In this document: piece after piece, positions 1-7,229 of the stretch
How the letters are laid out: every line of letters begins with the position of its first letter
Numbering within the stretch: the first letter of the stretch is position 1
Assembly (NCBI GenBank): GCA_007133195.1
Contig: SLNH01000094.1
Coordinates: forward strand, 1-64,000
Origin: Nannocystineae bacterium
Lineage (GTDB): Bacteria > Myxococcota_A > Polyangia > Haliangiales > Haliangiaceae
Reading direction: 5' to 3'
DNA length: 64,000 bases
The notes under the pieces: generated by a model
The model's input: only the letters and a program-made list of their open reading frames with translations
Told to the model about the DNA's origin: nothing
Database searches by the model: none
Translations under genes and position numbers: made by a program

Positions 1-732
1 CGGGCCGGGGCCGGCGTGGCGCGCGTGGCGTCGCCGTGGGGTGGCAGCGAGCCGCACTATCCCGATCCGATCATGAGCGCCGACCTCGATCCCGACGCGG
101 ACGGCGCGAGCGCGCGGCTCGACGAGCTCTTGCAGCGCGCCGGGGTCGTGGCGATCGGGCCCGGCATGCCGACCACCCCAGGCGGCCGCGCGCTCGTCGT
201 GCGCGCGCTGGAAAGCGCACGGGTGCCGGTCGTCGTGGACGCCGACGGCCTAAACCACATCGGCACCGACGTGGAGCTTTTGGCCACGTGCCCCGCGCCC
301 GTGGTCATTACGCCGCATCCCGGAGAAGCGGCGAGGCTTCTATCTACGAGTCCCGCCGAGATCCTGCGCGATCGGGTCGCCTCGGTGCGCCGGCTCGCCG
401 AAAAAACGCGCGCCACCACGCTCCTCAAGGGGGCTCGCAGTCTCGTTTGCGACGGTGTCGCGGGCGACGGCACCGTCACCATCAACCCAACGGGGGGGCC
501 GGCGCTCGCGACGGCGGGCTCGGGCGACGTGCTCACGGGCGTCATCGCCGCGCTGCTCGGCCAGGGCGTCGCGCCGGGCGAGGCAGCCAGGCTCGGCTGC
601 TATCTTCACGGCCTCGCCGCCGACCACGCCGACGAGTCGCTCGGCACGTGGTCGGTGACGGCCTCGGACGTTATCGCCGCCCTTCCCGGCGCGATCCGCG
701 AGCTCGACCGCTCCTCGGCCACGGGTCGGTGA
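1..732 (+). CDS. nnrD: ADP/ATP-dependent NAD(P)H-hydrate dehydratase (NnrD/YjeF C-terminal domain), 5' truncated
   Basis: Repairs damaged NADH/NADPH hydrates by nucleotide-dependent dehydration in the cytosol. The reading frame is open to the left edge and the first visible residues (AGAGVARVASP) match the internal glycine-rich strand of this family, so the gene starts upstream; the GTG at 16 is not the true start. Visible family motifs are IGPGMP, VVDADGLN, VITPHPGE, LLKGARS, and the phosphate-binding NPTGGPALATAGSGDVLTG, followed by a conserved LHGLAAD helix. About 243 residues are seen, which is most of the kinase-like domain. Many homologues are fused to an N-terminal epimerase domain (NnrE); whether this one is cannot be seen. 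The next gene is 180 bp downstream in the same direction. Family assignment is secure. Confidence 0.93.
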   Translation, partial: RAGAGVARVASPWGGSEPHYPDPIMSADLDPDADGASARLDELLQRAGVVAIGPGMPTTPGGRALVVRALESARVPVVVDADGLNHIGTDVELLATCPAPVVITPHPGEAARLLSTSPAEILRDRVASVRRLAEKTRATTLLKGARSLVCDGVAGDGTVTINPTGGPALATAGSGDVLTGVIAALLGQGVAPGEAARLGCYLHGLAADHADESLGTWSVTASDVIAALPGAIRELDRSSATGR

Positions 733-912
733 GCCGGCGCTCGCTGCCCGCGTGGCGCCGCGCGGGCTGCCTGTCCGCCGTCCTGGCACCGGCGGCGCGT
801 CAAGTTGGCAACAGCCCGCGTGTCGGGTGTCCCACGCGGGTGCGTTCGCTTCGTTATTCTAGGTGCTTGCGTGGTTTTGTGAGCTGGCATCGCCGTTGCT
901 TTACAGCCGGCC

Positions 913-1614
913 ATGAGCGCAATCCAGCCAGCGTCCGAATCGTTTGCCCCGGCTCTTGGTCATTCGCGAAGCTGCGGTGATGCGCGCGCCCCGGAAGGCG
1001 ACCGAGCCGACGAGCGCGAAGCTGAATCCTCGGGTGAAGGAGACGCCGCCGAAGCCGCCGATTTCTTCACCGAGGCGATGCCTCATCGCGACGCGCTTTA
1101 CGCGGCGGCGATGCGCTACACCCGCAGCCCGAGCGACGCCGAAGACCTGGTTCAGGAGACGTTCATGCGGGCGCTGTCCGCGTGGCGCCGCTATAGGCCC
1201 GGATCGAGCTGCAAGGCGTGGCTCCTTCGAATCTTGAAAAACAGCTTCATAAACCACGTACGGCGGCGCCGGCGAGAGCGAAGGTTTGCCTACGAATCGG
1301 GCGATGATCCGATCGTGGCGCTTTACGGCGCGCGGCACGACGAGGGGGAAGATCCCGGCGAGCGGATCGCGCACGGCGAGCTGGGAGACGAGGTGAAGTC
1401 GGCGCTGGCGTCGCTCCGCCCGGCGTATCGCGACGTGGTCGAGCGGGCCGATCTCGGCGGTCAGGGCTATCGCGACATCGCGGCCGCGCTGGGGATCCCC
1501 GTGGGTACGGTGATGTCGCGCCTGTACCGAGCGCGCCGGCACCTCGAGGCCGAGCTTTCGACCTATGCGGCCGAGGGATACGGCCTGTCAGCCGCTCGCA
1601 GGCGGGCCGCCTAA
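913..1614 (+). CDS. RNA polymerase sigma factor, ECF (sigma-70 family)
   Basis: A 233-residue ECF sigma factor that would redirect RNA polymerase to a small regulon. Residues 1-55 are a polar, acidic extension. Sigma region 2 follows at about 60-120 (DAEDLVQETFMRA, then WLLRILKNSFINHVRRRRRER) and sigma region 4 at about 160-220 (LRPAYRDVV, GYRDIAAALGIPVGTVMSRL, a helix-turn-helix). An internal ATG at residue 55, just before the sigma-2 domain, is an alternative start. No anti-sigma factor or membrane regulator lies beside it: the left neighbour is nnrD and the right neighbour is a convergent TPR lipoprotein. It may therefore be controlled at transcription or by its N-terminal extension. Subfamily not determined. 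Confidence 0.93.
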   Translation: MSAIQPASESFAPALGHSRSCGDARAPEGDRADEREAESSGEGDAAEAADFFTEAMPHRDALYAAAMRYTRSPSDAEDLVQETFMRALSAWRRYRPGSSCKAWLLRILKNSFINHVRRRRRERRFAYESGDDPIVALYGARHDEGEDPGERIAHGELGDEVKSALASLRPAYRDVVERADLGGQGYRDIAAALGIPVGTVMSRLYRARRHLEAELSTYAAEGYGLSAARRRAA

Positions 1615-1652
1615 GGCGCCGGGTGGAGGGGGGGGATGCGCACGTCTCCCGC

Positions 1653-2261
1653 TTACCGCGCGCGCTCCTCCTCGCCGAGCAGCGCCATGGCCTCCTCGAT
1701 CGCTTCGCGCATATCCTCAGGGATGTCGAGGTCCAACACCTCGAGGTAGCGCCGCCGCGCGTCCGCGAAGCGCTCGGCGTTTACGTACATCGCCGCGAGC
1801 GCGATCCGGGGCCTGGGATCGCGCGGCCGCAGGCTCGCCGCCCGCCTGAGCGCGATCTCGGCTCCCTCCACGCGGCCGGCCCGATACCGGAGAACGCCTA
1901 GGTCGTGCCACGCTCCCGCGAGCGCAGGCGCCGCCTGAGTGGCCCGATCAAGGGCGCGGATGGCTTCGTCGTAGTCGCCGAACAGGGCGAGTGCGCGCCC
2001 CCACTCGCGATTCGCGTAACCGCGGCTCGCCGGATCGGGAGCTTGCCGAATCGCGCGCTCGTAGAGCGCCTCGGCCTCCCGGTAGCGCCGCTCTGCCGCG
2101 GCCGAGCGCGCCTCGGTTACGAGCTCGCGCGTCTGCGCGGCCGGCTCGAAAGCGCCCGCCGGCGCTCGCGCGCCACAGGAGGCGAGCGCGAGACAAACCG
2201 CGCACGCCAGCCACGGCGCCTTGGCGTGCGGGCCTCCGAGGCCATATCCTAGCCGGGCCAT
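1653..2261 (-). CDS. TPR-containing lipoprotein
   Basis: A 202-residue predicted lipoprotein. The chosen ATG start at 2261 is preceded by a strong ribosome site (GGAGAGGAGG, about 9 nt upstream) and gives a signal peptide ending in the lipobox ALASC. The frame is open further upstream (to 2354), but that extension has no ribosome site. After the Cys there are at least three TPR-like helix pairs: AEALYERAIRQAPDP, YDEAIRALDRATQAAPALAGAW, and VEGAEIALRRAASLRPRDPRP, then a fourth degenerate one. TPR lipoproteins usually scaffold envelope complexes; the partner is unknown. Its start codon overlaps the start of the divergent small gene at 2260. Convergent with the ECF sigma gene. Confidence 0.8.
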   Translation of the reverse strand: MARLGYGLGGPHAKAPWLACAVCLALASCGARAPAGAFEPAAQTRELVTEARSAAAERRYREAEALYERAIRQAPDPASRGYANREWGRALALFGDYDEAIRALDRATQAAPALAGAWHDLGVLRYRAGRVEGAEIALRRAASLRPRDPRPRIALAAMYVNAERFADARRRYLEVLDLDIPEDMREAIEEAMALLGEEERAR

Positions 2262-2508
2262 GACATCCGACCTCCTCTCCGAGATTCTAACGGTGCACTG
2301 CCTTTGCGAGCGCAGTGAAAATACCCTATCGGTACCGGCGGGCAGCGCCGTCACGCTGTACGCCGCGCTCGCAGGCGAGACGGTGATCGTCGAGCGGATC
2401 TCGGCGATCGGCCTCGAAAAGGGCGTGGTGATCGTCTACACCTCGCGGAACGAGCGATTCTTCTTCGCCTACGAAGACGTGCGCGCACTCAGGGTGCTCG
2501 AAAGCTAG
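2260..2508 (+). CDS. conserved-looking small hypothetical protein, 82 aa
   Basis: Encodes a compact 82-residue protein with alternating hydrophobic strands (GETVIVERISAIGLEKGVVIVYTSRNERFFFAYEDVRAL) that reads like a small beta-rich fold; no family recognised. No signal peptide or membrane segment. The ATG at 2260 shares two bases with the ATG of the divergent TPR lipoprotein (both read from one CATG), and it has no clear ribosome site; a GTG 11 codons downstream is an alternative start. A 9-bp hairpin begins on the last base of its stop codon. The protein-like composition supports a real gene; the exact start is uncertain. Confidence 0.55.
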   Translation: MTSDLLSEILTVHCLCERSENTLSVPAGSAVTLYAALAGETVIVERISAIGLEKGVVIVYTSRNERFFFAYEDVRALRVLES

Positions 2509-2542
2509 CCGGCGCGGGCGGCGGCTCGGTGCGCGCGCCGGC
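2508..2542. terminator. GC-rich hairpin between convergent genes
   Basis: Perfect 9-bp inverted repeat (GCCGGCGCG / CGCGCCGGC) with a 17-nt loop, lying between the ends of two convergent genes (stops at 2508 and 2555). There is no T-tract on either strand, so it would be a non-canonical or bidirectional terminator, as is common in high-GC genomes. Confidence 0.4.
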
Positions 2543-2554
2543 CGAGGCTCGGCG

Positions 2555-4711
2555 CTATCGCCGGCCGCGACGCTTGCCGAGGTCGCCTGGGTCGTCCTCG
2601 GCGTGGCTCCTGGGATAGGAGCCGGTGGTCCGGCTCTTGGGCGGCGGTCCGAGCACCATGGTGCCCGGACTCAGCTCGTCCTCGTCGCTCGTCGACGCGC
2701 GCGCGCTCACGCGCACCTCGCCGTCGTGTTCGGTTTGCGAGGTTTGGGCGTGCGCGACGTCGGCAGGGGCCTCGTCTGGCTCCGGCGGCGGCGGCGCGGG
2801 CGGCCTTTTCGCCGGCCGGGCGGTCGGCGTGGGCTCTTGGTCGACGGTGGCCTTGGCCGCGCCGGACGAGCTGCTTACCCGTTCGGTGTCGGCCGTCCCG
2901 AGCGAAGGCTGTTTTTTTAGCTCGCGCCGAATCGGGTGGGCGTGGTCGAGCGAGTCGAGCCGCGGGCTCGCGGTGAGCGCGTCGCCGTCGCCATCGAACG
3001 AAGCGGCGGCGTCCTCGGCGGTGGCGCCGGGTGGGGGCGCGCCGCCTTGCGTCGCGGGCGCGTGAGATTCGCGGTCACCGCCGTTTTCAGCGCGGCGCTC
3101 CTCCTCCTGCCACGGATACTCGATGCGCCCGTGGTGCGCGTGCCTGAGCTGGCCGATGAGCGAGTCGGAGATCCGCCGCAGGTCGGCGGGGCCGAGCTCG
3201 GCGTCGTCGAGCTGGCCGAGGCGGAGCTTGCCGTAGATGATGTGCTGAACGAGGTTTCGAATCGCCCGCTCGTCGGGGTTTTTGAGCGTGCGAGAGGCCG
3301 CTTCGACCGCGTCGCAGATCGCGAGGATCGCCGTCTCGCGGGTCTGAGGCCTTCGGCCGGGGTAGCGGAAGTCGTCTGCACGCAGGCCGCGCGGATTGCC
3401 CTGGGACTGACAGCGATCCCAGAAGTACTCGAGCACGCCATCGCCGTGATGCATGTGGATGAAGTCGATGACGGCCTCGGGCAGGTTGTACTTTCGCCCG
3501 AGGCGCACGCCCTCGGTGACGTGGGACACGATGGCGTCGCGAGAATCCTCGGGCGGGAGGCTGTCGTGGGGGCTACCCGCGCCCGGGCTCATATTCTCCA
3601 CGTAGTATTCGGGCTGCACGGCCTTTCCGATGTCGTGGTAGTAGGCGCCTACGCGAACGAGCCGGCCGTCGGCGCCCACGGCCCGCGCGGCGACCTCCGC
3701 CATGTTCGCCATCGCGAGGCTGTGTTGCCAGCTTCCAGGTGCCTTGGTGGCGAGCTGCTCGAGCAGGGGGTGGGACAGGTCGCCGAGCGCCGCGAGCTTG
3801 GCTGGCGTCGCGTCGCCGGCGAGGCGCTGAGCCAGGGGTCTGGCCAACAGCGCCAGGGGTGCGGCCAGAAATCCGCCCGCGGCGGCCGCGAGCCAGGCCG
3901 AGCGCAAAGGGGCCGCGAGCTCGGCGGTGGGAAGCTCACCGTAGGCCAGAAAAGAAACCCCGGCGTAGCCGGCGGCGGCCGCCGCGCCAGCCGCGGCGCC
4001 GGCGGTGAGGATTCGCCACATGCAGGTCTCGCGCGGACGGAGGACGGCGACCGCCGCCACGCCCTGGGCGGCCAGCACGGCCACCACGCCCGGGTCGAAC
4101 GGGCCGAGCATGCCGACCAGGAGCGCGCCTACGAGCGCGGTGGCGACCCCCGACGCCCGGCCGCTCACGACGACCGCCAAAATCGCCACGGCGGCGATCG
4201 GTACGAGAAGATTCGACACGGGGGAAAAGAGCAGCGCGCCCTGCACCGCGGTCGCGAGCCCCAACAAGGCCAGGAGCAGGATCGCCTGGGCGCGCAGCGG
4301 CCGCAGCCTGCGCGCGCGGCGCAAGTGGGCGGCGTATACGAGCGCGAGGGCGAGCGCGAGGGCGAAATAGCCGATGAGCGCCGCCGCGCCGACGAAGCGC
4401 CCCTCGATCAGCGCGCGGGCGGAGGCGGCGCTCTCTTCCGTGAGCATTTCACCGCGCTGCACGACGATCGAGCCGCGCCCGCGATCGCCGGCCGCGTCGT
4501 CATAGCTGAAAAACGGAGGGACGCGGATCGTAAGCGGCGCCGGCTCGCCGGCCGAAAACTCGGCGGGGGACGACATGAGCGCTTCCGCCGCGATGACCGG
4601 CGTGACGAGCGCTGCGAACGCCGCGCAAAGCGCGATCGAAAGCCAGGCGCCGGCGCGCCGCCGCCCGTGAATTTCTGGCCCGGCCGCCCGCCTCTGGTCG
4701 TTCTCAGGCAG
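2555..4711 (-). CDS. 7TM-HD family phosphohydrolase (PgpH/YqfF-like, probable cyclic-di-AMP phosphodiesterase)
   Basis: An integral membrane HD-domain enzyme, about 718 residues. The PgpH family hydrolyses cyclic di-AMP in the cytosol using a two-metal HD site. Order: a hydrophobic segment at about 22-42, a short periplasmic stretch, several membrane helices between about 107 and 290, then the HD domain at about 305-540 with LGDLSHPLLEQLATKAPGSW-QHS, YYHDIGK (H359, D360), SHVTEG, HMHHGDG and CDAVEAASR, all catalytic positions intact. A roughly 170-residue polar, proline-rich C-terminal tail follows, unusual for the family. Start: no ATG, GTG or TTG lies close after the previous gene, but a CTG at 4711 is preceded by AGGAGG that overlaps the previous stop codon; the open frame extends to 4804, inside that gene. 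The pair is probably translationally coupled. Confidence 0.85.
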   Translation of the reverse strand: MPENDQRRAAGPEIHGRRRAGAWLSIALCAAFAALVTPVIAAEALMSSPAEFSAGEPAPLTIRVPPFFSYDDAAGDRGRGSIVVQRGEMLTEESAASARALIEGRFVGAAALIGYFALALALALVYAAHLRRARRLRPLRAQAILLLALLGLATAVQGALLFSPVSNLLVPIAAVAILAVVVSGRASGVATALVGALLVGMLGPFDPGVVAVLAAQGVAAVAVLRPRETCMWRILTAGAAAGAAAAAGYAGVSFLAYGELPTAELAAPLRSAWLAAAAGGFLAAPLALLARPLAQRLAGDATPAKLAALGDLSHPLLEQLATKAPGSWQHSLAMANMAEVAARAVGADGRLVRVGAYYHDIGKAVQPEYYVENMSPGAGSPHDSLPPEDSRDAIVSHVTEGVRLGRKYNLPEAVIDFIHMHHGDGVLEYFWDRCQSQGNPRGLRADDFRYPGRRPQTRETAILAICDAVEAASRTLKNPDERAIRNLVQHIIYGKLRLGQLDDAELGPADLRRISDSLIGQLRHAHHGRIEYPWQEEERRAENGGDRESHAPATQGGAPPPGATAEDAAASFDGDGDALTASPRLDSLDHAHPIRRELKKQPSLGTADTERVSSSSGAAKATVDQEPTPTARPAKRPPAPPPPEPDEAPADVAHAQTSQTEHDGEVRVSARASTSDEDELSPGTMVLGPPPKSRTTGSYPRSHAEDDPGDLGKRRGRR

Positions 4712-4719
4712 GGCCCCTC

Positions 4720-6498
4720 CTACAAGCTGATGTCGAAGTTCCCGCGGGTGCGATCGCCGTCGAACGTTGGGAACTGCATCCGCTGCATCACCCCGCTGAT
4801 ACACGAGGTGAGCGCCCCCCCGGTCTGCCCGTTTACGCGCACGCCCGACACGTTGCCGTCGCCGCGCACGATGAACTCGATGTCGGCGCGCTGCGACCCG
4901 GTGCGGGTGAGGCAGCCGGCGAGCGCGCCGGTGTGGCCCTGGATCGTTTGGTTCAGCTGGGCGTTGCTGAGCCGCTCGCTGCCGCCGCCGCCTTCGCCCA
5001 TGTCGAACGTCCGGGTGTCGTCGTAGCCCATCGCGCTGCCGCCGCCGCCGCCTCGCGTCCCGCCGCCCCGCCGCCCAGACGACCCACGTGGCTCCGAGGT
5101 TGCCTCTGCCGGCGTGATCGTGAGCTCGGCCTCCTCGCCGAGGCCCGCGATTTCGGCGTCGCCGCCGTCGTCGCTATCGGTGAGGTCGCTGATGAGCAGA
5201 TAGCCGCCGCCGCCCAGGGCGACGACGCCCGCGGCGATCATCCCGTATAGGGCGGCGCCGCGCCGCCGCTCTTTGACGGTGTGGGTCTCTTCGGCGCTGG
5301 CGCGGCGTCGGTCGTCGCGGACCTGCCGAGCCCGATCTGCCACGTCGCCAAACACCGGGTGGGCCTCGACGGGGTGGCGCTCACCGCTGTGCTTGTCGAT
5401 GACCACGTGTCCGGGCAGAACCCGATCCCCTTCGATTTCGGCGACGAACTCGGCGGTGGAAAAAGGCCCGTAATCGAGCTTGTCCTTGGTGACGAGCCAC
5501 CGCTCCTCCGCATCGGCGAGCGCGTCCGCCAGCGCATCGCTCGTCGCCGGCGCGCCGCCGGGTGCCGCGAGGGATTGCGACAGGCTCTGGCCGCTGGCCT
5601 GCCCGTGCGCGGGCTGGCTCGGCGCCTCGGCTTCCTCCGCGATCGCCGCGAGCGCGTGCATCACCGCCAGCGGGCTCCCAAACCGCGCCTCCGGGTCCGG
5701 AAGCATGCAGCGCGCGACGATCTCGTCTACCTCTGGCGAAAGCCCCGGAGACGCCTCGCTGGGGCGCGGGCAGCCAGGCTGAGCGGGCCTACCGACCGCC
5801 ACCAGGTAAAGCAGCGCGCCTCCCGCGTAGACGTCGCTCGCCGGCGAGGGCGGGGCGCCACTTGAGACCTCCGGCGCGATCGATGCGTCCTCGGGCCACA
5901 GCCCGGCCTGGCGGGCGAGCGGGACGGCGGGGGCGAAGCCGAGGTCGGTCACGCGGATGTCGGCGGCGCCGCTGATAAGCACGCCGCTCGGGGTGAGCGC
6001 CCCGTGGGGCTGCGCGCCGGCGAGGCCGGCGAAGATGCGCACGCCGAGATTGAGCGCGCTTCGGGCCGCGAACGCGCCGTTATTGGTGGCGCGCCGGCGC
6101 GCGAGGACCTCGGCCAGGGTGTGACCCGGGACGTGGTCGGTAACGACGTAGACCGACCCTTCGCTCGCGCCGGCGTCGCGGACCGCGACGAGAGCTGGAT
6201 CGCGGACGGCAGCGGCCGCTCGGGCGCTGTCGACCACGGCCGTCGCTAGTTCTGGGGACGACGCGAGCTCGCTGCGCAGGACGTGCAGCGTGACCTCATC
6301 GCCGGTTTGTTCGTCGCGGGCACGATACTGAGCGGCGAACACGCCGACCCGCATCGCAGCCGCGACCGAGTAGCGCCCGCCAGCGACGAGGGTCCCCGGC
6401 GCAAGCTGAGGGCTCGCGTTCGGGGCGGCTTGGGAGCCGGTCGCCTGCGGCTTCGCCGCCTGCGAACCCGCTGATCGACCCTGAGGATTTCCGTCCAT
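4720..6498 (-). CDS. Ser/Thr pseudokinase - GYF_2 domain - TM - AgmX/PglI C-terminal domain fusion
   Basis: 592 residues. Residues 1-35 are polar and low complexity; 40-290 form a Hanks-type kinase fold (AGGRYSVAAAMR near the glycine loop, IAPE at 207-210, SDVYAGGALLYLVAVG at 221-236). Catalysis is unlikely: the beta-3 lysine is replaced (EVTLHVL), HRD is HGALTP (165-170) with no Asp, and the glycine loop is degraded; only a DLG remains for DFG. Residues 330-395 resemble a GYF_2 domain (LDYGPFSTAEFVAEI). Then come a basic stretch, one membrane helix (about 416-437), a Gly-rich linker and a C-terminal AgmX/PglI (TonB-C-like) domain at 510-592 (IQGHTGALAGCL, FIVRGDGNVSGVRVNG). The topology places the pseudokinase in the cytosol and AgmX in the periplasm. 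Followed 9 bp later by the HD phosphodiesterase. Confidence 0.88.
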   Translation of the reverse strand: MDGNPQGRSAGSQAAKPQATGSQAAPNASPQLAPGTLVAGGRYSVAAAMRVGVFAAQYRARDEQTGDEVTLHVLRSELASSPELATAVVDSARAAAAVRDPALVAVRDAGASEGSVYVVTDHVPGHTLAEVLARRRATNNGAFAARSALNLGVRIFAGLAGAQPHGALTPSGVLISGAADIRVTDLGFAPAVPLARQAGLWPEDASIAPEVSSGAPPSPASDVYAGGALLYLVAVGRPAQPGCPRPSEASPGLSPEVDEIVARCMLPDPEARFGSPLAVMHALAAIAEEAEAPSQPAHGQASGQSLSQSLAAPGGAPATSDALADALADAEERWLVTKDKLDYGPFSTAEFVAEIEGDRVLPGHVVIDKHSGERHPVEAHPVFGDVADRARQVRDDRRRASAEETHTVKERRRGAALYGMIAAGVVALGGGGYLLISDLTDSDDGGDAEIAGLGEEAELTITPAEATSEPRGSSGRRGGGTRGGGGGSAMGYDDTRTFDMGEGGGGSERLSNAQLNQTIQGHTGALAGCLTRTGSQRADIEFIVRGDGNVSGVRVNGQTGGALTSCISGVMQRMQFPTFDGDRTRGNFDISL

Positions 6499-6849
6499 CG
6501 ATCCGTAGTCACCTTCGCGCGAGCTAAGGAAACAGGTGGCGAAGATGCGTCGCGAATAAGACTACCGGGCCGCGCTGGTCCCGGTCAATCGCGTTGGCTG
6601 AAGAGCGAGGTGTGATGAGGGAGTCGGCTCATCCTACCCCATGACCTCGAACAACGGCGCATGGATTTCCAGACCCATCGAGGTGACCGCGTCTGCTGGC
6701 CCACCTCTGAAGACCCCGCACCGCGCCGGCAGGGCGTCCCGCGCTCGCGCGGCCGGTGCGGACTGCCACCGAAAGCGTCGCTGGATGGCCGAAGGGGCGT
6801 GTGGCAGGCTCTGTGGCGCGCCTAGATCGAGACCCGAGGCGCGCGCCGC
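6499..6849. other. intergenic region, no gene supported
   Basis: About 350 bp upstream of the divergent... more precisely between the start of the pseudokinase gene and the end of a small membrane protein gene, both on the minus strand. The one open frame here (6641-6853, plus) encodes Arg/Ala-rich low-information sequence and is rejected. It should hold the pseudokinase promoter, but no convincing -35/-10 pair was recognised. Confidence 0.4.
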
Positions 6850-7041
6850 CTAGAAGCGCAGGCCGTTCTTCGCGCGATACGTGAACCAGTCGTAGCCCAG
6901 ATAGGCTGCCCCAGCGAGGCCTAGCACACCGAGAAAGGTCGGTCCCAGCGCGATCACGGCCACGGAGCCCCCGGCGACGGCCGCGGCCGTCGTGCCCTTG
7001 CGCTTGGCGACCGCCTTCTTCCTTTGAACTAGAGCACCCAT
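6850..7041 (-). CDS. small integral membrane protein, 63 aa
   Basis: Short protein with a basic N-terminus ([12 protein letters not shown]) followed by one long or two closely spaced hydrophobic segments ([35 protein letters not shown]) and a short polar tail, the layout of a small inner-membrane protein. No family recognised. The ribosome site is weak (AGTAAG next to the ATG). The hydrophobicity pattern and positive-inside N-terminus support a real gene. Its promoter would lie in the 188-bp divergent gap shared with the VanW gene, which contains a 9-bp palindrome. Confidence 0.6.
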   Translation of the reverse strand: MGALVQRKKAVAKRKGTTAAAVAGGSVAVIALGPTFLGVLGLAGAAYLGYDWFTYRAKNGLRF

Positions 7042-7108
7042 CTTACTAGAAGCTGCCCCATGCCCATCTCCCTGTCAAACCGGAAGTTCGAGCGCTGCCG
7101 AGCGCTGC

Positions 7109-7132
7109 CGCGCGATCCCGATTGATCGCGCG
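7109..7132. promoter_or_regulatory. perfect palindrome in a divergent promoter region
   Basis: CGCGCGATC and GATCGCGCG separated by CCGATT: 9-bp perfect arms with a 6-nt spacer. It lies between the divergent small membrane protein and VanW genes and just after a tandem 10-bp direct repeat (CGAGCGCTGC twice, 7089-7108). Could be an operator or a hairpin; no T-tract follows. Confidence 0.4.
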
Positions 7133-7176
7133 CGCACTCGTGAACGGATGAGAATTCGGCGACCGCGGCGACGACG

Positions 7177-7185
7177 TGCTAGTGT
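7177..7185 (+). promoter_or_regulatory. candidate extended -10 element upstream of the VanW gene
   Basis: TGCTAGTGT, an extended -10-like element 45 bp before the GTG start. The identical 9-mer occurs 16 bp before the start of the membrane protein gene at 12666. No clear -35 hexamer is visible at the expected distance. Confidence 0.25.
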
Positions 7186-7229
7186 CGGTTCACGACGATG
7201 ATTCGACCTGCTTTCCTCGGAGGCGCGGC

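Noticed and set aside
36-980. Long open frame overlapping nnrD on the + strand
   Set aside because: Arg-rich shadow of the nnrD frame, with no domain pattern; the nnrD frame is clearly coding.
2936-5026. 696-codon plus-strand frame antisense to the HD and pseudokinase genes
   Set aside because: Composition is the reverse of the real genes (Val/Ala/Gly/Arg/Glu rich); no motif or start context.
6641-6853. Small plus-strand frame in the 350-bp gap before the pseudokinase
   Set aside because: Low-information Arg/Ala/Gly sequence, no ribosome site or homology pattern.
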